DNA from: Candidatus Thalassarchaeum betae | GTDB taxonomy: Archaea; Thermoplasmatota; Poseidoniia; Poseidoniales; Thalassarchaeaceae | Reading direction: 5' to 3' | NCBI GenBank assembly: GCA_003193925.1 | Contig: PSPG01000006.1 | Span: forward strand, 1-64,000 | DNA length: 64,000 nucleotides | In this document: positions 1 to 9,526 of the stretch, in pieces | Numbering within the stretch: position 1 is the first letter of the stretch | Layout: the number at the start of each line of letters is the position of its first letter | Translations under genes and position numbers: made by a program | Notes under the pieces: generated by a model | Told to the model about the DNA's origin: nothing | Database searches by the model: none | Seen by the model: the letters and a program-made list of their open reading frames with translations, nothing else

Positions 1-3000
1 GATGGTCTTTTTGATGATTGGGAGTCAATCCCGGTTGTGTATGCCGACCCTGCCGGTGATGGAACCGATGAAGATTTCAGTATGCTGAAAATTGCTAATG
101 ACAACGATTTCATGTTCTTTTCCATTGAGTTTCATGACGGGGAGCACTTGATGCAAAACTGGAACGATATCCATCTTTATTTGGATACGGATGCAGAGGT
201 GAACACGGGTTTGCCAGTTCATGGTATTGGAGCCGAACTGGACTGGTGTTTTGGCTGCCGAAGCGGGTATTTTTACATCATGGATGGGATCATTGAAATA
301 TCTCAAAATGACTTAACCTTGAGGATTGCACCCACCATTACTGGTGAAAGATTTGAAATTGCCATCAGCCGTTCAAGCGCTATTTTAACAATGGATGGGA
401 CCCAGGAACCAACAACCATCAAGATTGTCTTACAGGGAGGCGGAGAGGCTCCTGACATTCTGCCTGATGAACCGGGAGGGATTGAATATGAGTTCGACTC
501 TACACCGGTGCCATCACCGGAAATCATTACACTTGAAAAAAATGAAATGGAGCATCTAAGAATTCTATCCTACAATGTTCGGCAAAATGGATTGTTTGAC
601 TCCGGACGTCAAGCAAGATTTGAGCGGATCATCAAAGCTTTGGAACCAGATATCATGGGATTCCAGGAAGCGTATGATGACAACGATACGAATGATGTCA
701 ACGATATAGAAGCGCTATTCGAGGATTGGTTTCCTGAAGTGAACTGGCACGTGAGCAGTGAGTGGAACGGAAATTTTGTCGTGTCCCGATATCCAATCTT
801 ACATCAGGGAAATCATTCATGGAGATCTATGGGTGTATTGCTGGATACAGAAGAGGATTTGGGGACACCATTGTTTTTCATCAATTCACATTTCAGTTGT
901 TGCGATGCCAATGATAACCGTCAGGAACAGGTGGATGAGCTCATGGGATTCGTAAGAGATTTGAAAAATGGATTGGGTCCCTTTACCTTGGAATATGGTA
1001 CTCCCATTGTACATGTGGGAGACTTCAACTTGGTCGGGTACCGACAACAATTAACGACACTTACTGACGGCGATATTGTTGATGAAGCATCCTATGGAAT
1101 TGATTTTTTACCAGATTGGGATGATTCTCCTTTGACAGATCTGTTTTCCCGCCAAACTCATATTCGAATGGGATATACCTGGAGAAAAGATAACAGTGAG
1201 TGGAATCCCGGGAAACTGGATTATATTCTTTATACGGACTCAGTTTTAGAACCGGTTAAGCATTTTGTGCTGAACACACTGGAAATGTCTGAAGAGGATT
1301 TATCCTTTTACAATCTGAATTCAGAAGACACAAAAAAAGCTTCTGATCATCTCCCGCGAGTTATGGATATCGCAGAGGATCCTGAGGAGCTCACTTGGGT
1401 GTGGCCCGACCAGCTGCCGCCGCAGGATGACGACATCATGGGCGATTCATATCTGGACATCTCGGGCACCATCGCCCCATTGTCGAACATTACTGCAACG
1501 TGGTATGCGAGCATCTCGATTCGCGACGACTATGGCACCGACCTGCTACCCGATCGCGAGTTGGGGGTGCGTGCCCAGATCGATCAGCATCTGGGTGACG
1601 GAGATGGTTGGCTGAGCATTCCCGAGATCGCTGATTTCGTCACTCTGGTGGAGAATGCTCGCAACCTGACTGACTCGGAGGATTCAGGGTGCTGCCTCAT
1701 CGACTACTCCTCGATGCACTCTGTCAAGGGGACCGACATCACCGTCATCCCGCCGGCCAACGGCTCGGTCGACAGCAACGGCAGTTGGGGTTGGATCGAG
1801 GACGCGAGCCTCATCGGCACCACCGACGGCCGTTCCACCAGAATACTCGACATACCTCGAGTCGGGGGAGTCATCGAGGAGATTCCACTCCGTGTTACCC
1901 TGCCCGGCTTCTGGGAGTTCCGCTACAGCGCAATGCTCGAGATCATCGAGGGGGAACCGAACAACTTCACCGTGTTCCGCCATCAGGCTCCCGTCGCATC
2001 CGACATCCGAATCACGCTGGGGAAGAACCAGCCTCCCAACGCGTTCTTCACCAGGGAGACCGGCGGCTCTGTGATACCGCTGGCTCTGCAGACCGCCTAC
2101 TCCGGCCAGTGCACCGACAGCGTACTCGACGATACGCAACTGTGGTGGACGGTGCATCGGAATGGGACGAAGGTGTTCGAGACTCAGCACGAGAATCTGG
2201 TATTCACCGCCTCCGAACTCAACTACTCCGACGGCGAGGTAGCGACCGTAAACCTGCACTGCCTAGACTCGTTCTCGGCTTCCGGCACTGCGACCGAGAA
2301 CATCGTCATCGACGGGCTAGATCCGACTTGGGAGGCCACGTTCGAGCTGCTTGGGGACGAAAACTCCACCGGGCTCGACGCCGGCAGCACCCATCTCGAG
2401 GTGCCCTCTGGCAGCTACATCGACTTCACCTTCAGCGCCTCCGACGTCGGCGGCCTGCCAGTTGCCATCGAAGTCACCTCAGACAAGTCCGAGAGCTGGA
2501 GGCACTCGGGCAATGACCTGCTGCAGTTCACGGACCGCTTCTCTCAGAGCGGCGAGGTGAACGGCATGCACCTCAATGTCACCGAGCGACATGAAGCGAA
2601 GGAGCCGAGCGAGTACAACCTCTCCCTGATGGTCACTGACGACGCCTGGAACACGGTGACTCACGACTGGGTATTCGTCATCTCCGACGGCCTGGGGCCA
2701 ACCATCATCCCGGACATCATCGCCAATGGCACCCCGATCTCCCCCGAGAGCCCCGCGCGCGCCGGTGATTCGATGATTCTCTCTCTGACCGATTCCTTCG
2801 ACGATCTCGATGCGATAGTCGATGTAGTCTGGGAAGTCAGGGTGAATGGTACGGCTATCGCAGAGGGAGCAATGTGGGCCGAAGTGGAGAAGCTGCCACT
2901 GTCGATCACCGAGCCGGGGATCCACCTGATCCACATCCTGGCATGGGACACGGCGGGAAACATGGAGGAGATATCCTTTGGTCTGGCCGTCTCTCCTGCG

Positions 3001-3417
3001 CGGGGCGTCTACATCTCCCTCCTCCAGCACGTTATGGTGGGCGACCCGATCGAGGGCGAGGAGATCACTATCATCGCCACATTGCAGAACACCGGCGCTG
3101 ACCTCGCAGCTGGGATGCTGTGCTCGGGCTCCGGCTGCTCGGACGAGGTCATCGTGAACGCAGCAGACTCTGTCGGGCCCGGCGTGTTCAACGTCTCGCT
3201 CGTCCTCAATCTCAAGGGCACAGCCCCGATAGACCTCAGATTCGAATGGATCAGTGACAGTGCAGGTATGAGTGGCGTGGTTCACATCGAGAACGACTAC
3301 GTCGTCGAGCCACAGTGGCAGGCGCCGATGCAAGTGCTGCTCGGCGTTCTTACAGTACTGATGCTGCTCGCATGGGGCGCACACCGGCTCTGGGGGCAGG
3401 AATCCCAGAAGCCCTGA
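1..3417 (+). CDS. Exported endonuclease/exonuclease/phosphatase (EEP) family protein, 5'-truncated
   Basis: The reading frame is open from base 1, so the true start lies outside the window; the GTG at 37 is only the first possible start here. Counting codons from base 1, residues about 1-165 resemble a sugar-binding or DOMON-like beta domain (DDWESIPV, DPAGDGTDEDF). Residues about 185-455 form an EEP fold with SYNVR, FQEAYDD, GDFN and SDHLP, the usual metal and catalytic positions of DNase I/sphingomyelinase-type phosphoesterases. The remaining 650 residues hold Ig-like beta segments and an EF-hand-like DGDGWLSIPE stretch, and end in one membrane segment (LLGVLTVLMLLAWGA) followed by a basic tail. 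It is probably anchored on the outer face of the cytoplasmic membrane and cleaves phosphodiesters. Substrate is unknown. Base composition jumps from about 42% to above 55% GC near 1390, exactly after the EEP domain. Confidence 0.8.
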   Translation, partial: DGLFDDWESIPVVYADPAGDGTDEDFSMLKIANDNDFMFFSIEFHDGEHLMQNWNDIHLYLDTDAEVNTGLPVHGIGAELDWCFGCRSGYFYIMDGIIEISQNDLTLRIAPTITGERFEIAISRSSAILTMDGTQEPTTIKIVLQGGGEAPDILPDEPGGIEYEFDSTPVPSPEIITLEKNEMEHLRILSYNVRQNGLFDSGRQARFERIIKALEPDIMGFQEAYDDNDTNDVNDIEALFEDWFPEVNWHVSSEWNGNFVVSRYPILHQGNHSWRSMGVLLDTEEDLGTPLFFINSHFSCCDANDNRQEQVDELMGFVRDLKNGLGPFTLEYGTPIVHVGDFNLVGYRQQLTTLTDGDIVDEASYGIDFLPDWDDSPLTDLFSRQTHIRMGYTWRKDNSEWNPGKLDYILYTDSVLEPVKHFVLNTLEMSEEDLSFYNLNSEDTKKASDHLPRVMDIAEDPEELTWVWPDQLPPQDDDIMGDSYLDISGTIAPLSNITATWYASISIRDDYGTDLLPDRELGVRAQIDQHLGDGDGWLSIPEIADFVTLVENARNLTDSEDSGCCLIDYSSMHSVKGTDITVIPPANGSVDSNGSWGWIEDASLIGTTDGRSTRILDIPRVGGVIEEIPLRVTLPGFWEFRYSAMLEIIEGEPNNFTVFRHQAPVASDIRITLGKNQPPNAFFTRETGGSVIPLALQTAYSGQCTDSVLDDTQLWWTVHRNGTKVFETQHENLVFTASELNYSDGEVATVNLHCLDSFSASGTATENIVIDGLDPTWEATFELLGDENSTGLDAGSTHLEVPSGSYIDFTFSASDVGGLPVAIEVTSDKSESWRHSGNDLLQFTDRFSQSGEVNGMHLNVTERHEAKEPSEYNLSLMVTDDAWNTVTHDWVFVISDGLGPTIIPDIIANGTPISPESPARAGDSMILSLTDSFDDLDAIVDVVWEVRVNGTAIAEGAMWAEVEKLPLSITEPGIHLIHILAWDTAGNMEEISFGLAVSPARGVYISLLQHVMVGDPIEGEEITIIATLQNTGADLAAGMLCSGSGCSDEVIVNAADSVGPGVFNVSLVLNLKGTAPIDLRFEWISDSAGMSGVVHIENDYVVEPQWQAPMQVLLGVLTVLMLLAWGAHRLWGQESQKP
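1370..1410. other. Abrupt base-composition breakpoint inside an open reading frame
   Basis: Left of this point codons are AT-ending and GC is about 42% (25 of 60 in the line starting at 1141). Right of it GC rises to 53% (line 1441) and 67% (line 1741), which is the level of the rest of the window. The frame is not broken. The junction falls between the SDHLP motif of the EEP domain and the downstream Ig-like part. It may be a recent domain acquisition, homologous recombination with a lower-GC relative, or an assembly join. Confidence 0.65.
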
Positions 3418-3469
3418 GCCCCGCTCAGTTATCCGCACACCTCTTGACCCCAACTCTGGGTGGCGCGAC

Positions 3470-5185
3470 ATGATCCTGCTGCCCGACTACCCCGACAAGG
3501 TCGTGCTGGCGCACCGCCTCAGGGTCGAGCGATTGGCTCTGTTCTGCACCTTAGTGCTGATTGGAGCTGGCGCTTGGTGGCTGTTGCCTGCGGTCAACGG
3601 GGGGGCCGAGCTGCTTCCGAGGAGCGGTCCGGTGCTGGCGCTCTTCGCCTCAGGACTGCTGATTGCCGATCTCATCGAGTATGGCCCGGTTGAACGCTCG
3701 AGGCTCGGTGTCGCTGCCAACATCGCCTGGCCCAGCGTGCTTGCCTTCGCGGGCATCCACTTCGGCTCCGATGATGCGATGATCGCTTCGGCGATGCTCG
3801 CAGCCACAGCCGTCCTGCTCTGGTGGTTCTCCAACCACCTGCTCGGCTCAAACCTCTCGACACGCAGGTGGCGGGGCCTGACCAGCATCGCAGGTCTTGC
3901 CATCGCTCTGGCCATCATGGTCTCTATGAGCGATGAAATCCTGCTCTGGGCCGTCGTCGTAGTAGCATGCTGTGCAACCATGATACCCGACCTCACCACC
4001 AAGGACGAGGATCACGAGGCTCGTGCAGAGTTCGGCGAGAGACTCGAGGAGGCCGAGTCGAGAATGCTCGCACTGCGAGCCGAAGGCTCAGGACTCGAGC
4101 AGGCTGCCTCGCTGCTCAAGATGGCCCGCGAGGAGGGCTGGAAGGACCCCGCGCGCGGCATGACTCTGATCTCGCAGGCCGAGGTAGAATCACAACGCGT
4201 CCTCGCTGTGGCGGGCGACCTAGACGCCATCCGCAGCGACACGATGGACGCGGTCCAGCGGGCCGAGAAGGTCACGATGGATGCCCTCGGCCCGAGGAAG
4301 GCGTTCGAGATGGGTGACAGGGAGGCCGAGCACGGCGCCCTGCGCGAGGCTGAGCTGCTTTACCGCCGCGCGAAGGCCAAGGCGGCTGTCATCGAGGAGC
4401 ACTGGCAGACTGCCGCGGACTCGATCGCCGATGCAGTGGCCGCCATCGGTGGCCAGAGTGGCCATCAGGTCGACACCGTTCGAGAAATACTCGACACCGC
4501 CAGAGAAGCACTCGAGGCTGAGGAGCCCGAGGAGGCTCTGCACATCGCCTTGGCCATCCCCGGTCACCTAGATAGCCTAGGCTCGTCTGAGGAGGAGGCT
4601 GCCAAGTCGCTGCAGGACGCCGAGCATGCCGTGGCCGCCGCTGAGAGCGACATACCCATCATGACCAAGGAGAGGCTGTCTGAGGCGCGAAAGGCACTGG
4701 AATCGGGCGATTCCGCCCTTGCAAAGGGACTCGCCGACAGCGTCCTGCGCGATGTGCGCGGGACGTCGGACGCCATGCAGGAGGTCCAGAGGGCCCTGCG
4801 CCAGAGGAAGCAGATCGAAGCCAGGTTCCCATCAGGCTCCAAGGCGGAGTGGGACGCGAGGCTCGAGGAGGTCGCATCCAAGGCAGACGCCAGCGACTGG
4901 ACCGGCGCCGCAGAGGCGCTGGGCGAGTTGACCGCCTCGCTGCAGGCCCACGAGGTCAAACTCAGCGAGGCCAGCGAGCTGATGAGATTCGTAGATGAGG
5001 AGTGGAAGACCCTGCGAAGGCGACTCGACCCATCCGGAATCGGTCCCGGCGACGCTGGCAGGATGGCTGCCGAGAAGGCTGTCACCGAGGCTGCGAGTGC
5101 CTTGGAGCAGGGCGACATCCAGTTATGCCATAAGGCCCTCGGTGCGGCTGGTGAGGCGCTCGAGGCGCTGAACCGTCGGACCTAG
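3470..5185 (+). CDS. Membrane protein with a long helical cytoplasmic domain, unknown function
   Basis: 571 residues. Six hydrophobic helices lie in the first 175 residues (for example FCTLVLIGAGAWWLLP and LLWAVVVVACCATMIP). After them come about 390 residues of almost pure Ala/Glu/Arg-rich helix with repeated patterns such as EAALEAEEPEEAL and SGDSALAKGL, typical of coiled-coil or TPR-like helical hairpins. No enzymatic motif is visible. The ATG at 3470 lies 52 nt after the preceding stop and has no clear ribosome-binding site. The lipoprotein gene downstream begins only 8 nt after its stop, so the two are probably co-transcribed. It could be a scaffold linking the membrane to a cytoplasmic complex, but that is a guess from shape alone. 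Confidence 0.75.
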   Translation: MILLPDYPDKVVLAHRLRVERLALFCTLVLIGAGAWWLLPAVNGGAELLPRSGPVLALFASGLLIADLIEYGPVERSRLGVAANIAWPSVLAFAGIHFGSDDAMIASAMLAATAVLLWWFSNHLLGSNLSTRRWRGLTSIAGLAIALAIMVSMSDEILLWAVVVVACCATMIPDLTTKDEDHEARAEFGERLEEAESRMLALRAEGSGLEQAASLLKMAREEGWKDPARGMTLISQAEVESQRVLAVAGDLDAIRSDTMDAVQRAEKVTMDALGPRKAFEMGDREAEHGALREAELLYRRAKAKAAVIEEHWQTAADSIADAVAAIGGQSGHQVDTVREILDTAREALEAEEPEEALHIALAIPGHLDSLGSSEEEAAKSLQDAEHAVAAAESDIPIMTKERLSEARKALESGDSALAKGLADSVLRDVRGTSDAMQEVQRALRQRKQIEARFPSGSKAEWDARLEEVASKADASDWTGAAEALGELTASLQAHEVKLSEASELMRFVDEEWKTLRRRLDPSGIGPGDAGRMAAEKAVTEAASALEQGDIQLCHKALGAAGEALEALNRRT

Positions 5186-5193
5186 GTGAGAGC

Positions 5194-6642
5194 GTGAAAT
5201 CCAAGAGCATGGCACTCTGCATAGCCGCATTGCTGGTCCTGACCACTCTCGCGGGTTGCTTCGAGCCGCCCGATTTGGACGGTGACGGAGCACCCGACGA
5301 ATCGGACAACTGCCCCGACATCGCGAACCCTGACCAACTCGACACCGACGACGATGGCCTAGGTGACGCCTGCGATGGCGATGACGACGGTGACGGGGTG
5401 GCCGATGAGGACGATGCACTGCCGCTCGACCCCAACGAGACTGCCGATTTGGACGGCGACGGGAAGGGGGACAATTCAGACGGCGACATTGACGGCGACG
5501 GGATCGGCAACGACAAGGACGCCTTTCCGACCGACCCGAGTGAGAGCGCAGACACCGACGGCGACGGTATCGGAAACAACGCCGACGATGACGATGACGA
5601 TGACGGCATCGTCGATGCTTCAGACCCCTTTCGCCTTACCCCGGCAACACCCTTGGACTCTCCTGGACCGTTCAAAGTGGGGACCGACGACTTCACCTTC
5701 ACCGGAAGCACAGGCATCGAGATAACGGTTCAAGCCTGGTTTCCTACCGCCGATCTCGAAGGAGAGGAGGTAGTCTATGACAACATATACCCGGGAGGGG
5801 CGTGGGATGGAGCCACCCCTGATTGCTCGCAGACTCACCCAGTGGCTGTCTACAGTCACGGAACTGGGTATGGACTCAGATGGATGTCCGCCTTCCTGAC
5901 CGAGAGGCTAGCAAGCCATGGATTCCTTGTCATCGCCCCCGATCACGTGGACGACACGCTCTTCGACTCAGACAACGCTAAGTTGCCCCAGACTCTTCTC
6001 AGACGACCTGTCGATATCTCTGACACTTTCGACTGGATGGTGGAAAAATCCGAGGGAAAGAGAGAATTCCAAGGTTGCATTGACCCTGGTGCGGGCTATG
6101 CCGTCATGGGTCACTCCGGAGGGGGATACACGGCTCTGACTGCCTCTGGGGCAACCATTTCCATCGATGATCTCGAGGCAGACTGCGAAGCGGGCATCTA
6201 TTTCTACTGCTCGATGCGTGACACCTGGCTGGAGGCTCATCCGGGTTCGGATACCATCGATCTCAGTGACGACAGAATATGGGCTACAGTAGCTCTCGCT
6301 CCGTGGGACGCATTCGTCTTGGGAACCGGACTAAGAATGGTCCAAACCCCTACGCTGGTCCTGACAGGTGATGCCGATGCCACGACTAACCTGTCAATGG
6401 TTACCACCATCGTAGGGAACCTAGAGGACCCATCTGCCCTATTCGGGGTGTTGAAGAACGCCGGACACTACCACTTCTCGCCTATCGGATGCGACGCTTA
6501 TGGCTGCGATGACCAGCTTAATCTCAGCATCTCCATGGAGCTTACGAACGAATCAGTCACTCTCTTCCTCGCTCAGCAACTCCAATGGCCAGGGTCAGAA
6601 GTTGTTGAAATGCCGGAATCCGAGTACCTTGAATGGCAATAA
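5194..6642 (+). CDS. Lipoprotein with Asp-rich calcium-type repeats and an alpha/beta-hydrolase domain
   Basis: 482 residues starting at GTG 5194. A lipoprotein-like signal peptide ends in the lipobox LAGC at about residue 21, so the mature protein is likely lipid-anchored outside the cell. Residues about 25-145 consist of tandem DxDGDG / DxDDDG units like thrombospondin type 3 or EF-hand-like calcium repeats. The remainder is an alpha/beta-hydrolase resembling platelet-activating-factor acetylhydrolase or dienelactone hydrolases: YSHGTGYG forms the oxyanion region, GHSGGGY carries the nucleophile Ser, and DADAT and a late NAGHYHF supply the acid and His. It is probably a secreted esterase or lipase; its substrate cannot be told. 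Codon use in the C-terminal part is slightly more AT-rich than in neighbours. Confidence 0.8.
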   Translation: MKSKSMALCIAALLVLTTLAGCFEPPDLDGDGAPDESDNCPDIANPDQLDTDDDGLGDACDGDDDGDGVADEDDALPLDPNETADLDGDGKGDNSDGDIDGDGIGNDKDAFPTDPSESADTDGDGIGNNADDDDDDDGIVDASDPFRLTPATPLDSPGPFKVGTDDFTFTGSTGIEITVQAWFPTADLEGEEVVYDNIYPGGAWDGATPDCSQTHPVAVYSHGTGYGLRWMSAFLTERLASHGFLVIAPDHVDDTLFDSDNAKLPQTLLRRPVDISDTFDWMVEKSEGKREFQGCIDPGAGYAVMGHSGGGYTALTASGATISIDDLEADCEAGIYFYCSMRDTWLEAHPGSDTIDLSDDRIWATVALAPWDAFVLGTGLRMVQTPTLVLTGDADATTNLSMVTTIVGNLEDPSALFGVLKNAGHYHFSPIGCDAYGCDDQLNLSISMELTNESVTLFLAQQLQWPGSEVVEMPESEYLEWQ

Positions 6643-6647
6643 TCGAG

Positions 6648-6680
6648 AGTTTTTTATTAATTATTAACAATAAACTTGTC
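6648..6680. terminator. Shared T/A-rich terminator between convergent genes
   Basis: The gap between the convergent lipoprotein and trhO genes contains a run of six T on the plus strand (6651-6656) followed by AT-only sequence, and smaller T tracts on the minus strand. T-rich tracts right after stop codons are the usual archaeal terminators. Confidence 0.5.
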
Positions 6681-7508
6681 TCAATGCGCTATTTTTCCCT
6701 TGTCCAAGCAGTAGGGACAGTGTGAATCAATCACATATTCCTCGGATTCCTGCTCTTCGAGCGAGAGTGGCTCACGGCATCTGAAGCACATCACGACCCC
6801 CGACTCGTCCAGCTGGTGGTCGAGCGCGACCCTCTGGTCGAACACGAAGCAGTCACCCCTCCAGTGCGAGCCGCCACACTCCTCGAAGTACCCGAGAATC
6901 CCACCCTCGAGCTGCCTGACGTCTTCGAACCCGGCTTTGAGCATGACAGCGGATGCCTTCTCACAGCGGATTCCCCCGGTGCAGTACAGCACCAGAGTCT
7001 TCGACTTGTACTCATCAGGTAGAGATTCGATCGCATCCGGGAAGTCCTTGAACGAGGGTATGTCAAGCTCTACCGCGCCATCGAAGGTGCCTACCCTGGT
7101 CTCGTAGTCGTTCCTAGTGTCCAGGACGACGATGTCTTCTTCTTCGTCGAGCATCTGCTTGAACTCGGTCGGCGAGATGTGCGGGCCGGTGAACTCGACC
7201 GGCCTGATGTCGTCCCTTCCGAGAGCAATTATCTCTTGCTTACGCTTGACCAGCATCCTGCGGAACGGCTGGTAGTCCGTGTGACTGACCTTAGTCGGGA
7301 TGCCTGCGAAGCGGTCGTCGGATTCGAGGTACTGCAGGTATGAGTTCGTCGCTTCCTGGGCTCCAGCGAGGAAGAAGTTGATTCCGTTCGGGCTCAGCAG
7401 GACCGTGCCCTTGAGTCCCAGTCCGAGACAGTGCTCAAGCATCGGCTCGCGGAGCTCGTCCCTGTCCGGCAGATCGACGAATCGGTAGCCGGCGACGTTG
7501 ACGACCAT
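6681..7508 (-). CDS. trhO: tRNA uridine(34) hydroxylase TrhO (rhodanese-domain, UPF0176)
   Basis: 275 residues, close to the family's usual length. TrhO makes 5-hydroxyuridine at the wobble position of certain tRNAs with oxygen. An N-terminal acylphosphatase-like domain (residues 1-95; GTVLLSPNGINFFLAG) is followed by a rhodanese domain (about 120-215) whose active-site loop YCTGGIRCEKA carries the conserved Cys. The C-terminal CFRC and HCPYC pairs look like a zinc-binding tail. The gene starts 10 nt after the stop of thrS on the same strand, so the two form a likely two-gene operon for tRNA function. TrhO is mostly known from bacteria and was probably acquired by transfer. Confidence 0.9.
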   Translation of the reverse strand: MVVNVAGYRFVDLPDRDELREPMLEHCLGLGLKGTVLLSPNGINFFLAGAQEATNSYLQYLESDDRFAGIPTKVSHTDYQPFRRMLVKRKQEIIALGRDDIRPVEFTGPHISPTEFKQMLDEEEDIVVLDTRNDYETRVGTFDGAVELDIPSFKDFPDAIESLPDEYKSKTLVLYCTGGIRCEKASAVMLKAGFEDVRQLEGGILGYFEECGGSHWRGDCFVFDQRVALDHQLDESGVVMCFRCREPLSLEEQESEEYVIDSHCPYCLDKGKIAH

Positions 7509-7518
7509 GGCTGCCCCC

Positions 7519-9471
7519 TCATTCCGGAGGCACTATGCCGAGTTCAGTGCTGCGGTTGGTTATCTCGGCGAAGATGTCGGCGACGAACTCGTCCAGGGCG
7601 ACCCCGTTGCGCTGTCCGCCGCTGCGCTCCCTGATGGAGACGGTGCCGCTCTCTGACTCCTCGTCGCCGATGATGACCATGTAGGCCGGTCTGAGCGTCC
7701 TGTGGAGGCGAATCTTCCTGCCGATGGTGCTGTCGGAGTCGTCGACCCTCACTCGCACTCCGGCCTGTTCGAGGACCTCCGCTACCCTCGCAGCGTGCCG
7801 CTTGTGTTTCTCCGAGATGGTGATGACCTGCACCTGCACCGGGGAGAGCCAAGTCGGGAAGTTGCCGGCCCAGTGCTCGATCAGGAAAGCGACGAACCTC
7901 TCGTGAGTGGAGAGCGGCGCGCGGTGGATGACGAAGACCTCGCCGTTCTCGACGCCGGTCTCGTCCATGTAGGTCAGCCCGAAGCGCCCCTTGGCTGCGA
8001 AGTCGAGCTGTATCGTGGACATCGACTCCTCCCTGCCCAGCAGTGTGGTGAACTGAATGTCGACCTTGGGCCCGTAAAACGCGGCCTCTCCGACCGCCTC
8101 GATGTAGGGCACGCCGAGGTCGTCCATAATCTGCCTCAGGTGGTTCTCACTGGCCGCCCAGTTCTCGGGCTGGTCGATGTACTTGTCAGACTTCTCGGGG
8201 TCCCAGAGAGAGAGCTGGAAGTGGTAGTCCTCGAAGCCGAAGGCCGCGTAGTAGTCCTGCACCATTCGGATGTTGTCGGCGAACTCCTGCGCGACCTGGT
8301 CGAGGGTGCAGTAGATGTGCGCGTCGTTCATCGACAGCATCCTGACGCGGAGCAGTCCGGTTAGGGTGCCCGACAGCTCGTTGCGGTAGACGGTGCCGTA
8401 CTCGGCGATGCGCAGCGGCAGGTCGCGGTAGGAGCGCTTCTTGTTACTGTAGACGAGGTGGTGCATCGGGCAGTTCATCGCCTTCAGGTAGTAGGTCCCG
8501 TCGTCCATCTCCATCGGGGGGTACATCGAATCCGCGTAGTGCGGCAGGTGCCCGCTGGTCTCGAAGAGCTGCTGCTTGGCCAGCACAGGGGTCGTCACCC
8601 TGACGTATCCGTATGCCTCCTCGGTCTCGACTGCGAAGCGCTCGATCTCGGACTTGATGATCTCGCCGTTGGGAAGCCACACAGGCAGCCCCTTGCCGAT
8701 GAGCTCGTTGATCATGTACAGTTCCATCTCCTTGCCGATCTTCTTGTGGTCACGCTTGGCGGCCTCCTCGAGCTGGCGTACGCGCTCCTGAAGTGCCTGC
8801 TTGGTCGGGTAGCACATTCCGTAGATGCGAACCAGCGACTCACGACTTGAGTCAGCCCTCCAGTAGGCCTGGCTGGTGCTGGTCAGTCTGAACCAGCGCA
8901 GGTGAGCGGTGCTCGGCACGTGCGGGCCGCGGCACAGGTCGACGAAGTCACCCTGCCTGTAGGCGGAAGAGCCGACATCGTGCCCTATCTTGTCGTCCAT
9001 GATTTCGAGCTTGAACGGATTGCCGCCGAACATCTCGCGCAGCGTGTCGTTGCCGTGCTCCTCACGCTCGATGGCGAGGTTCTGCTTGACTAGCGCCTTC
9101 ATGCGCTTCTCGATTGCGCGCAGCTCCTCATCGCCGATAGGGTCCATGTGGAAGTCGTAGTAGAAGCCGTGCTCGATCGGCGGGCCGATGGTCGGCTTGG
9201 CGTCAGGATAGAGCTGGGTGACTGCTTGGGCCAGCAGATGGGCGCAGGAGTGGCGCAGGATGTACAGGCCAGCGTCGGATTCTCCCAAGACGGGCTCGAC
9301 GCTGCAGTCTGCCTCGAGGACGTGCGAGAAGTCGCGCTCGATGCCGTCGACGAGCCCTGCGACGGCCCCGTGCTTGCTCCCGAGGACGTTGGAGATGACG
9401 TCCCCCGCCGTGACTCCGGCCGCATACTCGTGGGCTGCTTCGGCGCCCACGTCAACGGATATCATCGGCAT
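7519..9471 (-). CDS. thrS: Threonyl-tRNA synthetase, bacterial type with TGS and editing domains
   Basis: 650 residues, the bacterial length. The order is a TGS-like domain (residues 1-60), an alanyl/threonyl second additional (editing) domain with HSCAHLLAQ, a class II catalytic core with MNCPMH (zinc Cys), a motif 2 region RIAEYGTVYRNE, the NDAHIYC zinc His, and THERFVAFLIEHWAG, then an anticodon-binding domain after LSPVQVQVI. Many archaea instead have a ThrRS with a D-aminoacyl-deacylase-like editing domain, so this copy is of bacterial descent. The motif 2 loop reads VRMLSMNDAH where bacterial enzymes commonly have FTQDDAH. The start ATG is followed two codons later by another ATG (9465); a TATA-like box lies about 40 nt upstream. 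Confidence 0.96.
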   Translation of the reverse strand: MPMISVDVGAEAAHEYAAGVTAGDVISNVLGSKHGAVAGLVDGIERDFSHVLEADCSVEPVLGESDAGLYILRHSCAHLLAQAVTQLYPDAKPTIGPPIEHGFYYDFHMDPIGDEELRAIEKRMKALVKQNLAIEREEHGNDTLREMFGGNPFKLEIMDDKIGHDVGSSAYRQGDFVDLCRGPHVPSTAHLRWFRLTSTSQAYWRADSSRESLVRIYGMCYPTKQALQERVRQLEEAAKRDHKKIGKEMELYMINELIGKGLPVWLPNGEIIKSEIERFAVETEEAYGYVRVTTPVLAKQQLFETSGHLPHYADSMYPPMEMDDGTYYLKAMNCPMHHLVYSNKKRSYRDLPLRIAEYGTVYRNELSGTLTGLLRVRMLSMNDAHIYCTLDQVAQEFADNIRMVQDYYAAFGFEDYHFQLSLWDPEKSDKYIDQPENWAASENHLRQIMDDLGVPYIEAVGEAAFYGPKVDIQFTTLLGREESMSTIQLDFAAKGRFGLTYMDETGVENGEVFVIHRAPLSTHERFVAFLIEHWAGNFPTWLSPVQVQVITISEKHKRHAARVAEVLEQAGVRVRVDDSDSTIGRKIRLHRTLRPAYMVIIGDEESESGTVSIRERSGGQRNGVALDEFVADIFAEITNRSTELGIVPPE

Positions 9472-9505
9472 TTACAGCACCCTCGACGGATTGCCCGAGG
9501 CGCAT

Positions 9506-9515
9506 CGGATATGAA
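9506..9515 (-). promoter_or_regulatory. TATA-like box for thrS
   Basis: On the minus strand the sequence TTCATATCCG lies 35-44 nt upstream of the thrS ATG, which leaves room for a short leader. It sits just beyond the hairpin terminator of the upstream arcC gene. Confidence 0.4.
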
Positions 9516-9526
9516 GCCCTCTCGCG

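Noticed and set aside
1684-2259. Long minus-strand ORF opposite the EEP protein
   Set aside because: It is an antisense reading of high-GC codons; the plus-strand protein has recognisable domains and the antisense product is His/Arg/Gly-rich with no motif.
2479-3471. 330-codon minus-strand ORF
   Set aside because: Shadow of the plus-strand exported protein, biased composition and no family features.
5260-5620. DNA-level tandem repeat in the lipoprotein gene
   Set aside because: The repetition comes from Asp/Gly-rich calcium-type protein repeats with varying codons, not from a DNA satellite.
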